From Fibrisoma limi BUZ 3 (lineage in GTDB: Bacteria > Bacteroidota > Bacteroidia > Cytophagales > Spirosomataceae): a stretch of DNA of 64,000 bases. The stretch spans positions 647,247 through 711,246 of the forward strand of contig NZ_CAIT01000007.1 in assembly GCF_000296815.2 (NCBI RefSeq), read 5' to 3'. Below are positions 57,218-64,000 of this stretch, piece by piece; position 1 is the stretch's first letter; every line of letters begins with the position of its first letter. The position numbers were made by a program, and so were the translations under genes. A model generated the notes under the pieces. It saw nothing but the letters and a program-made list of their open reading frames with translations, searched no databases and was not told the DNA's origin.

Positions 57218-57286
57218 GTTCGTATCCCCGAAACAAAAGGCAAGTCACTGGAGGAAATTGAGCGGGAAATCACAATTGAACGCTAG
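57218..57286 (+). pseudogene. Relic of a sugar-porter C-terminal end
   Basis: The frame reads V-RIPETKGKSLEEIERE-ITIER-stop, matching the last about 17 residues of the sugar porter at 53207 (RIPETKGKSLEEIEREL). An in-frame stop lies just before it (57200-57202), so there is no gene. The DNA is similar but not identical to that copy, so it comes from a diverged paralogue rather than a recent copy. Confidence 0.8.
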
Positions 57287-57301
57287 CCTATATACGCAAA
57301 A

Positions 57302-57336
57302 GCAGATGAGACAACGTTCTACACTGTCCCATCTGC
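57302..57336 (-). terminator. Hairpin downstream of the LTXXQ-like gene
   Basis: Inverted repeat GCAGATGAGACA / TGTCCCATCTGC (one mismatch) with an 11-base loop, between the relic and the 3' end of the minus-strand gene at 57351. Confidence 0.6.
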
Positions 57337-57350
57337 CTTTGTAAGCCCAA

Positions 57351-57803
57351 TTAATACCGCCGACCGTAGTAGGGCCCGCGATCGTAGCCCCGGCCGCGAC
57401 GTTCGTAGGGACGAAGCCGCTCAACCACAATGGCCCGCTGATTCGGCGTTAGTACCGCCATCATGTCGTAGAACTTACGGCGCTGCATATCCCGGAACGC
57501 ATCGCGCTGGCGCGGGTCGCGCATATTAAAACGCTGATTATCGTAGCTCTCGTGAATCCGGCGCAGTTGGCGCTCCTGCCGACGGGACAGATTCAGGTTG
57601 CGATCCCACCAGTCGAGGTGCTCTTCAAAGTGCTCATCACTGAAATCATAATTGTATTCCTGCCGACCGTAGCCCGGTTGCTGCGGATAGGGGTTGTTAT
57701 ACGTAGGCCGCTGCGGGGACGGATAATCGTAGCGTTGGGCAGTAGCTGCCCCGGCGGTGAGCAGCCCAATTGCTGTCACCGCCATCATCATGACTCGTTT
57801 CAT
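57351..57803 (-). CDS. Exported LTXXQ/Spy-like protein
   Basis: A 150-residue protein with a signal peptide ending at about ATAQ (residue 23). A Tyr/Pro/Gln-rich stretch is followed by a helical region (about 60-125) with LSRRQERQLRRIHESYD and LTPNQRAIVVERLRP, similar to the LTXXQ motif of Spy/CpxP-like periplasmic proteins. It ends in a Gly/Arg/Tyr-rich tail. Similarity is motif-based only. Function may be envelope stress or chaperone-like; not proven. Confidence 0.68.
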   Translation of the reverse strand: MKRVMMMAVTAIGLLTAGAATAQRYDYPSPQRPTYNNPYPQQPGYGRQEYNYDFSDEHFEEHLDWWDRNLNLSRRQERQLRRIHESYDNQRFNMRDPRQRDAFRDMQRRKFYDMMAVLTPNQRAIVVERLRPYERRGRGYDRGPYYGRRY

Positions 57804-57920
57804 GGGATCGGTATTGTTTTCAGGTTGTATTTGTCCCTTTGAACACCCGCCCTTGAAAAGGTTTAATCGAGTCTTTGAATTTGTCTAAAATTTTTCACCC
57901 TTGTCAAATGACAAACATTT

Positions 57921-59192
57921 CTAATACTTGTAATTCGTCAACGCTTCTTCCTCTTCCTTACCGAGTACGCGGTTATACTTCCGGCGGTCGAACTCGCCTT
58001 CGTTGTTGGCGATGAAGATCGTTGCGACGGTATTGCCGATGATGTTGGTGATACTCCGGGCTTCGGACATGAACCGGTCGACGCCCAGCAGCAGGGCCAA
58101 CCCCTCGACCGGAATTACCTGAACGGCCGTTAACGTACTGGCCAGCACGATGAAACCGCTGCCCGTTACACCCGCGGCCCCTTTGGACGTAACCATCAGA
58201 ATGCCGATGATCGTCAATTCCTGCCCCAACGTCAGGTCTACCCCAAAAACCTGTGCCAGAAACACGGTTGCCATCACCAGATAAATCGTAGTGCCATCCA
58301 GATTGAACGAATAACCGGCCGGTATCACCAATCCCACCACCGAGCGTGAACAGCCCAGGGTTTCGAGTTTGTCCATGACCTGCGGCAGCGCCGACTCCGA
58401 CGAGGACGTACCCAGCACGATTAATAACTCTTCTTTGATGAACTTTAACACCGCCCACAGACTGACTCTGTAGTAGCGCAGAATCAGGTTCAGCACCACG
58501 AAAATGAACAGGATCATGGTCGTGTACACAGTTCCCATCAGCTTGGCCAGGGGAAGCAACGTAGCCAGGCCGTATTTCCCGATCGTGAACGCCATCCCGC
58601 CGAATGCGCCCAGCGGAGCCAGCACCATCACCACGTTCAGGATGTTGAAAAACACCCGCGACAGTCGCTCGAAGGTCTGGATCAGTGGCTGTCCTTTGTC
58701 GCCCATGCGCGTCAGCCCAACGCCGAACAGAATGGAGAACACCAGCACCTGGAGAATATCCCCTTCCGCAAAGGCTTTGACGGCGTTGCTCGGCACGATG
58801 TGCAGAAAGAACTCCGCCCAGTCCATGCCCTTGCCTTTTTCGGCGTACTGGCTTACATCGCCCCCCTGCACCGCCCCCGTCTGAACGCCCTCGCCCGGCC
58901 GGATCAGATTGGCAACAACCAGCCCAATGATCAAGGCGAACGTGGTTACCACCTCAAAGTACAACAACGCTTTACCGCCAACCCGCCCGACTTTCTTCAG
59001 ATCACCCATATTACTGATACCCAGCACAATGGTCAGGAAGATGATCGGTGCGATCACCATCTTGATCAGGTTGATGAACAGGTCGCCGAGGGGTTTCAGC
59101 TTTGTAGCCGTATCCGGGAAGAAATAGCCCGTCAGGATACCCAGCGTAATGGCGATCAGGACGCGAAAAGTCAGGTTGTTCAGGAGTTTCAT
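57921..59192 (-). CDS. dctA: Dicarboxylate/amino acid:cation symporter (DctA type)
   Basis: A 423-residue transporter of the DAACS family, probably moving C4-dicarboxylates such as succinate or aspartate. It has eight membrane helices plus re-entrant loops, with SSSESALPQVMDKLE (serine-rich first loop), AGYSFNLDGTTIYL (conserved N-L-D-G-T) and TSKGAAGVTGSGF (second loop). These motifs favour DctA over glutamate transporters, but the substrate is not certain. Confidence 0.9.
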   Translation of the reverse strand: MKLLNNLTFRVLIAITLGILTGYFFPDTATKLKPLGDLFINLIKMVIAPIIFLTIVLGISNMGDLKKVGRVGGKALLYFEVVTTFALIIGLVVANLIRPGEGVQTGAVQGGDVSQYAEKGKGMDWAEFFLHIVPSNAVKAFAEGDILQVLVFSILFGVGLTRMGDKGQPLIQTFERLSRVFFNILNVVMVLAPLGAFGGMAFTIGKYGLATLLPLAKLMGTVYTTMILFIFVVLNLILRYYRVSLWAVLKFIKEELLIVLGTSSSESALPQVMDKLETLGCSRSVVGLVIPAGYSFNLDGTTIYLVMATVFLAQVFGVDLTLGQELTIIGILMVTSKGAAGVTGSGFIVLASTLTAVQVIPVEGLALLLGVDRFMSEARSITNIIGNTVATIFIANNEGEFDRRKYNRVLGKEEEEALTNYKY

Positions 59193-59283
59193 CAGTTGTG
59201 GTACCGCAACGGTTCGGAGTCAGGTTGTCATACTGAGTGGGTTACTACTCAACATGACAACCAGGGCAAGGTACTGAAAATAA

Positions 59284-59829
59284 TTAGATTGAGGCTACGG
59301 GCTGCAACTGCTGCTTGATGTGCCGAATCCGCTCGTTGAACTGGAGGCTGGCAAAATCAACGTTCGGAACCACTATCGTGTCGAGCAGTTCCATCACGGC
59401 CGGGTGGTGCGAAATACGTTTACCGGTTTCTACACTGACGTATTTCGAGGTCATCCACAGTACGTTCTTAAGTTGTGACTTGGCGTCGTCGGTCATGTAA
59501 AACTCGGTCACCAGCGTATCTTCGTCGTAGAAGATGACCCGCGACATGATGCGTACCCATTCACTGACCAGCGCCGGCCGGACGTAGGCGATCTGGTGCT
59601 GATACACCACCCAGCTCGTTTTAAACTCCCGAAACAACTGGCCGGGATTAAAATCATAAAGCTTAGCCACCTGATCCTCACGGGCGTTGAAGTAATAATC
59701 GAAGTACTTCGAGTTGTTCAGGTGCTGCAATGGATCACAGTCCTGAAACCGGATTATGGCCCGGGATTCGGTCTCGGTCGGGTATATTCTATTTGGATCG
59801 CGTTTGAACATGAGGTATTGAATTTGCAT
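59284..59829 (-). CDS. Acyl-CoA thioesterase, 4HBT family
   Basis: A 181-residue hotdog-fold protein with the 4-hydroxybenzoyl-CoA thioesterase motif (FQDCDPLQHLNNSKYFDYYF, in which the Asp before the first P would be catalytic). The rest carries the expected central helix and strands (FKTSWVVYQHQIAYVRPAL). Cytoplasmic; hydrolyses acyl-CoA or related thioesters. No operon partner. Confidence 0.85.
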   Translation of the reverse strand: MQIQYLMFKRDPNRIYPTETESRAIIRFQDCDPLQHLNNSKYFDYYFNAREDQVAKLYDFNPGQLFREFKTSWVVYQHQIAYVRPALVSEWVRIMSRVIFYDEDTLVTEFYMTDDAKSQLKNVLWMTSKYVSVETGKRISHHPAVMELLDTIVVPNVDFASLQFNERIRHIKQQLQPVASI

Positions 59830-59982
59830 CGACTACAGCCCGTGATTTATATTCCCGGGTGGCCGTCGATGGCTGCATAATTTCACACAAAAATCCATCT
59901 AATCCGTAAATACATGTAATCAGAGGTAAGTTATTTGCGTTAGTACAACTAAATCATCATTTAATTCCAAATTTCAGTAAAG

Positions 59983-60432
59983 ATGAAGTCATTTCGTGTT
60001 GCACTCCCCGCGTTCATTGTCATACTTTCTTTATTATCCTTCCGTACCGTTGATGAGTCAGACGCCGTTGTCGGTACGTGGCTGAACGGCACCCAAAAAG
60101 GCCAGGTTGAAATATACAAAAAAGGAGGTACGTATTTTGGCAAGTTAGTCTGGTTGAAAGAACCCAACGATCCTAACACCGGCAAGCCTAAGACGGACAT
60201 CAAGAATGCCGACGCGTCGAAGCGCAACCGTCCCTTGATGAACCTCAACATCATGTACAATTTTAAGTACGACGGTGCCAACGTCTGGAGCGACGGCAAA
60301 ATCTACAATCCGGAAGACGGCAAGGAATACAATTGCAAAATGACGCTCAAAGATCCAAATACGCTGGACGTTCGGGGCTACATGGGTATCTCGCTGATCG
60401 GAAAAACCCAGACCTGGACGCGGGTAAAGTAA
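59983..60432 (+). CDS. DUF2147 exported protein
   Basis: A 149-residue protein with a signal peptide (about 1-22) and the DUF2147 pattern: VVGTWLNGTQKGQVEIYKK, GKLVWLKEPNDPNTGKPKTD, KYDGANVWSDGKIYNPEDGK and GYMGISLIGKTQTWTRV. Family members bind lipid-like ligands in some cases; function here is unknown. It is followed by a palindromic repeat. Confidence 0.9.
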   Translation: MKSFRVALPAFIVILSLLSFRTVDESDAVVGTWLNGTQKGQVEIYKKGGTYFGKLVWLKEPNDPNTGKPKTDIKNADASKRNRPLMNLNIMYNFKYDGANVWSDGKIYNPEDGKEYNCKMTLKDPNTLDVRGYMGISLIGKTQTWTRVK

Positions 60433-60440
60433 ATTCATCA

Positions 60441-60528
60441 TTAACCGCCAAGACGCAAAGGGTAGCGCAAAGATTGCCAAGTTATTTACTTTGCGTTCTC
60501 TGCGTCCCCTTGGCGTCTTGGCGGTTAA
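60441..60528. repeat. Palindromic repeat of the CCGCCAAGACGC type
   Basis: An imperfect inverted repeat with outer arms TTAACCGCCAAGACGCAAAG... (60441-60462) and ...TTGGCGTCTTGGCGGTTAA (60507-60528) and inner arms CGCAAAG / CTTTGCG. This sequence type occurs as a dispersed repeat in many bacterial genomes (general knowledge). It fills nearly the whole gap before the flavin monooxygenase gene. Confidence 0.75.
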
Positions 60529-60534
60529 AACAAT

Positions 60535-61698
60535 ATGACGAACACGCTTATCATCGGTGCAGGTCCGGCGGGACTGGCCATAGCCGGACAACTGGCCCAC
60601 CGCAACCTGCCCTTTACGGTGCTGGAAGCCAGCGAATACATTGGAATTGCTTGGCGGAACCACTACGACCGGCTGCACCTGCACACGGTTAAGGAACACT
60701 CGGCTTTGCCGCACTTCCCCTACCCAGCCGAGTATCCTACCTACGTCTCGCGGCTCCAGGTGGTCGAATACCTGGAACGTTATGCCGAGCATTTTAGCAT
60801 CCGCCCCCACTTTAATCAGAACGTAGTATCGATTCGTCAGAACGACGCCGGTACGTGGCAGGTACAGACCAGGACGGATACGTTCGAGGCAGAGCGGGTT
60901 GTTGTGGCAACGGGCTACAATCGCATTCCAAACGTACCGGAATTGCCCGGACAGCGCAACTTCCGAGGCATTATCTGGCACAGCCGCGATTATCGCAACG
61001 GCGCTGCGTTCCGCGATGAGAACGTACTGGTCGTGGGCATGGGCAACACCGGTGCCGAAGTGGCCCTCGATCTGCTCGAACACGGTGCCCGGCCGTTTAT
61101 TTCGGTCCGGCGGCCGATCAACATTGTCCGGCGCGAGGTATTTGGACGACCGGCGCAGCCGACAGCTATCTTCCTGAGCAAGTTCCCAAACTGGTTCTAC
61201 GACTTCATGGCGCGGCTGTCGCAACGGCTGACCGTCGGCGACGTATCGGCCTATGGTCTGGGCAAACCGACTCACGCGCCTTCCTACGATACGCGCCGGG
61301 GTGTGATTCCGGTTATCGACATCGGGACGCTCGACCAGATCAAAGCCGGGGCTATCAAGGTGGTGCCCGCCATCCAGCAGATCAACGCCAAAACTGTTAC
61401 GTTTGCAGACGGCCGGGAGCTGCCCTTCGACGCGATCATTCTGGCAACGGGATACCGGCCCGGTATGGCGTCAATACTTGGCGAACCACTATCAGAGCAG
61501 GTTCTGAACGAGCGGGGCTATCCCAAAGCCCTGTGGTTTGACCGCCCGGACCTTCGTGGTCTGTACTTTTTGGGGTTCACGACCCCACTTACGGGTATTA
61601 TCTATAACCTCAACATCGACTCGGCTAAAATCGCCAATCACATCAGCGCTCAACTCCCGAAGCAACCGGACTCCAAAAACATTACAGCCCGGCCGTAG
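60535..61698 (+). CDS. Flavin-dependent monooxygenase (FMO/YUCCA-like)
   Basis: A 387-residue oxidoreductase with an FAD Rossmann motif ([13 protein letters not shown], about 5-17), an NADPH Rossmann motif ([12 protein letters not shown]), the FMO fingerprint [11 protein letters not shown], and the ATG motif ILATGYRP. It likely uses NADPH and oxygen to oxidise a small nitrogen- or sulfur-containing compound. Nothing nearby hints at the substrate. A small CsbD gene follows. Confidence 0.88.
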   Translation: MTNTLIIGAGPAGLAIAGQLAHRNLPFTVLEASEYIGIAWRNHYDRLHLHTVKEHSALPHFPYPAEYPTYVSRLQVVEYLERYAEHFSIRPHFNQNVVSIRQNDAGTWQVQTRTDTFEAERVVVATGYNRIPNVPELPGQRNFRGIIWHSRDYRNGAAFRDENVLVVGMGNTGAEVALDLLEHGARPFISVRRPINIVRREVFGRPAQPTAIFLSKFPNWFYDFMARLSQRLTVGDVSAYGLGKPTHAPSYDTRRGVIPVIDIGTLDQIKAGAIKVVPAIQQINAKTVTFADGRELPFDAIILATGYRPGMASILGEPLSEQVLNERGYPKALWFDRPDLRGLYFLGFTTPLTGIIYNLNIDSAKIANHISAQLPKQPDSKNITARP

Positions 61699-61756
61699 TT
61701 TATATGATAGACTCAAGGCGAGTCGGCTATTACTCAACTATAAACGCTACACAGTT

Positions 61757-61942
61757 ATGAACGAGACAACAATCAAAGGCGGCTGGAATGAACTGAAAGG
61801 TAAAATCAAGCAAGCCTATGGCGATTTAACAGACGACGATCTGGCATACGAAGAAGGTCAGGCTGACGAAATGTGGGGTAAACTCCAGCAGAAAACCGGC
61901 AAGACCAAGGATGAGATCAATAAAGCCATCGCTGATCTGTAA
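61757..61942 (+). CDS. CsbD-family stress protein
   Basis: A 61-residue protein matching CsbD in full: [19 protein letters not shown], then YGDLTDDDL and a second similar helix ending in EINKAIADL. Such proteins are small, helical and general-stress linked. The ATG at 61757 was chosen over upstream in-frame codons overlapping the previous gene because it gives the exact family length. Confidence 0.9.
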   Translation: MNETTIKGGWNELKGKIKQAYGDLTDDDLAYEEGQADEMWGKLQQKTGKTKDEINKAIADL

Positions 61943-61960
61943 GCTTACTGAGCATATCTT

Positions 61961-62000
61961 AACCAACGGGCCGATCCAGTACTGGATCGGCCCGTTGGTT
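61961..62000. terminator. Perfect 40-base palindrome between csbD and treZ
   Basis: AACCAACGGGCCGATCCAGT is followed directly by its reverse complement, a perfect 20+20 palindrome between two convergent genes. Its end touches the treZ stop codon. It lacks a long T-tract but probably ends both transcripts. Confidence 0.7.
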
Positions 62001-63847
62001 TATGCAGTTAAGCCGCTGTATAGCAACACACTGAACGGCGGCAAACTTACCGTCTCGCCCCCTTGTACTGATTCGGTCACCGCCTGTTTGGTCGATGTTG
62101 GGTGCGGCTGCCATTTTTCCTCGGTTGAATCCAGCGTCTTATGCCACCTTTCGTTGACCGGGGGCATGTGGTACACAAGTGATTCGTCGGATAAATTGAA
62201 CAGGCAGATCAACTGTCGTAAACCGTCTTCCTGTTGACGAACGAGTACAAACCCTGCCTGGGCCAGCGGATACGCTCGTACGGTAGTCTTGTTGACCGAT
62301 TGCAGAGCCGGATGGGTTCGGCGTAACTGAATCAGGGTTTTGTTCCACTCCAACAACAAGCGGTATTTGCCCTGCGTACGTTTATTCCAGTGAAGTCTGG
62401 AGCCTCGGAAGGTTTCTTCGGCCTGCGGATCAGGCGGTTCAACGTCCCACTGAAAAGCCTTGAACTCTTCCTTACGGCCTTCCTGAACGGCCTTGATCAG
62501 CTCTTCTTCTGAATGGCTGACGAAGTAGTAGAACGGCGCATCTTCGCCGTATTCTTCGCCCATGAACAGCAACGGTACGTAGGGCGATACCATCAGGGCA
62601 GCCGCGGCCACTTTCAGCCGGTCGAAATCGACCAGCACCGACAGGCGCTCTCCTTTGACCCGGTTGCCCACCTGGTCGTGGTTCTGGTTGAACGCAATGA
62701 ACCGATCCCCGGGGATACCTGCCGATGAGGCACCGTACCGACGTTTCCGGAATTTGACGTACTCGCCACTGTGCACGAAACCGTCGGTATACGCTTTTGT
62801 CAACTGCTCCATCCGGCCAAAATCTCCGTACCGTTCCCGGCCTTTTTCGTCGAGTAGTACGTAGAGCGAATGATGGAAATCGTCGAGCCACTGTGCGCTG
62901 AAACCGAAGCCCCCTACCTCAGCGGGACGGATCACCCGAGGACTGTTCAGGTCGCTTTCGGCGGTCATGTGCAGCGTTCGGCCGAGTTGCTGTTCCAACT
63001 GCCTGACCTCCCGGTTGACCAGCTCCCAGAAGGGCACCGCGCCCGAATCGAACACCGTATGGATGGCGTCGAACCGCAGGCCGTCTACGTGATACGTATC
63101 AAACCAATAGCGCGCATTGCCGGCAAAAAACTCCCGAACACCATCCGACCAATCACCGTCGAAGTTCAGGGCATCGCCCCAGGGTGTGCAGTACTGGCTC
63201 GTGAAATACGGCCCGAACCGGCTGAAGTAATTCCCCTCGGGTCCCAGGTGGTTATACACCACATCCAGAAAAACGGCCATACCGCGCTGGTGGCAGGCAT
63301 CAACCAGCCGCTTCAACCCCTCAGGTCCGCCGTAGGAGTTCTGAACGGCATACGGATAAACGCCGTCGTACCCCCAGTTCCGATTGCCGGGAAACTGCGC
63401 CACCGGCATGAGTTCGATGGCATTGATGCCCACATCGAGCAGATCGTCAAGCCGTGGAATGATCGCGTCAAAGGTTCCTTCCTCGGTAAACGTACCAACG
63501 TGGAGCTCATACAAGACCAAATCCTTGAAGGGTAACCCGCGCCAGTTCGCATCCTGCCATGCGTAGGCACCATGATCAACCACGGCCGAAGGACCATGCA
63601 CTCCCTCCGGCTGGTAGTTCGACGTCGGGTCGGGCGTGTCGGGCTGGCCGTCGGGCCGGAAGAAATAACGGGTACCGGGTTGGACGTCCTCTACGTCGAC
63701 GCTGAAATACCCGAACGCTTCGGCCTGCATGGGAATGGTTCGTTCAGCGGGCTGCACAATGTGCAGTGTAATACTCTTTTTTTCGGGTGCCCACACCGTG
63801 AAACGGCACCGGTTACTGGCTACGTAAATAGCGCCAACTGGTTTCAT
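62000..63847 (-). CDS. treZ: Malto-oligosyltrehalose trehalohydrolase TreZ
   Basis: A 615-residue GH13 enzyme that releases trehalose from maltooligosyltrehalose. Layout: an N-terminal CBM48/E-set domain (about 1-95), a TIM barrel with ELHVGTFTEEGTFDA, AVFLDVVYNHLGPEGNYF, the nucleophile Asp in GLRFDAIHT and the acid Glu in MTAESDLNSPRV, FNQNHDQVGNR, and a C-terminal beta domain. The partner treY is not in the window; it may lie to the right. Confidence 0.93.
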   Translation of the reverse strand: MKPVGAIYVASNRCRFTVWAPEKKSITLHIVQPAERTIPMQAEAFGYFSVDVEDVQPGTRYFFRPDGQPDTPDPTSNYQPEGVHGPSAVVDHGAYAWQDANWRGLPFKDLVLYELHVGTFTEEGTFDAIIPRLDDLLDVGINAIELMPVAQFPGNRNWGYDGVYPYAVQNSYGGPEGLKRLVDACHQRGMAVFLDVVYNHLGPEGNYFSRFGPYFTSQYCTPWGDALNFDGDWSDGVREFFAGNARYWFDTYHVDGLRFDAIHTVFDSGAVPFWELVNREVRQLEQQLGRTLHMTAESDLNSPRVIRPAEVGGFGFSAQWLDDFHHSLYVLLDEKGRERYGDFGRMEQLTKAYTDGFVHSGEYVKFRKRRYGASSAGIPGDRFIAFNQNHDQVGNRVKGERLSVLVDFDRLKVAAAALMVSPYVPLLFMGEEYGEDAPFYYFVSHSEEELIKAVQEGRKEEFKAFQWDVEPPDPQAEETFRGSRLHWNKRTQGKYRLLLEWNKTLIQLRRTHPALQSVNKTTVRAYPLAQAGFVLVRQQEDGLRQLICLFNLSDESLVYHMPPVNERWHKTLDSTEEKWQPHPTSTKQAVTESVQGGETVSLPPFSVLLYSGLTA

Positions 63848-64000
63848 GAAGGTTAGGCCGACTATACTTATATCGACCGATTAAGGAATGAGATGGATTA
63901 CGTTAAAGAAACCTCGCCTGACCGTTTCTACACCCTGCTCTTCATAAGACTAAAGTATTTTACTGGTACGGAACCGGTAGAACCCCTCTCCTTGGCAAGG
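63848..64000. other. Right edge, no gene seen
   Basis: These 153 bases upstream of treZ hold no convincing reading frame. They probably contain the treZ promoter (minus strand), but no clear element could be placed. Confidence 0.5.

Noticed and set aside
60145..61275. A long open frame on the minus strand opposite the flavin monooxygenase
   Set aside because: No domain pattern; the plus strand has all FMO motifs and overlaps the DUF2147 gene correctly.

Overview
This window most likely comes from a Cytophagales-type Bacteroidota genome, Spirosoma or a close relative. That placement is an inference from gene families, because there is no rRNA in the window. The evidence is a DUF4494 protein, TssN and TssO (components known only from the Bacteroidota type VI secretion subtype iii), a C-terminal T9SS-like sorting domain, an ASPIC/UnbV protein, and many lipoproteins. 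No tRNA, rRNA, CRISPR array or insertion sequence was seen. Apart from the 153 bases at the right edge, every gene-free gap lies between genes, and all are shorter than 300 bases.

Layout. 1-2.9 kb: the 3' part of a large FG-GAP/ASPIC-UnbV protein and a DUF4494 gene. 3.1-42.4 kb: one very large T6SS subtype iii locus. Its structural genes are tssH (clpV), tssB, tssC, three tssD (hcp) genes, tssI (vgrG), tssN, tssE, tssF, tssG, tssK and tssO. Cargo genes sit among them: a frameshifted GH19 peptidoglycan hydrolase straight after clpV; a PAAR protein followed by an RHS protein with an AT-rich, HNH/Endo VII-like toxin tip; two TPR genes, probably immunity, the second frameshifted; a DUF4123 adaptor; and a small NlpC/P60-like amidase. 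Between tssG and tssK lies a block read on the minus strand. It holds secreted, OmpA-like, lipoprotein and TPR genes, then a transmembrane Ser/Thr kinase with Sel1 repeats, a transmembrane PP2C phosphatase with WG repeats, two FHA/zinc-ribbon proteins and an acidic protein. This resembles the PpkA/PppA/Fha threonine-phosphorylation switch of proteobacterial T6SSs, here inside a subtype iii locus and linked to new envelope proteins. I consider it the most interesting system in the window.

42.5-49 kb: a secreted sugar dehydrogenase with a sorting domain, an M3 metallopeptidase and a sulfatase. 49-54.6 kb: an AraC regulator divergent from a GH36-type alpha-galactosidase, a PhyH dioxygenase and a sugar porter, which look like a small galactoside-use locus without SusC/SusD. 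54.8-57.3 kb: a second AraC regulator, a DUF2141 protein, a short-chain dehydrogenase, and a relic of another sugar-porter C-terminus. 57.3-63.8 kb: housekeeping and accessory genes (LTXXQ-like secreted protein, DctA, thioesterase, DUF2147, flavin monooxygenase, CsbD, TreZ).

How the T6SS parts fit: TssB/TssC form the contractile sheath around a TssD tube capped by VgrG and PAAR. TssE/F/G/K form the baseplate, TssN/TssO the membrane anchor, and TssH recycles the sheath. DUF4123 would load the RHS toxin or the amidase. TssP, TssQ and TssR, expected in subtype iii, were not recognised by name. One or more of the unassigned lipoprotein or OmpA-like genes may fill those roles.
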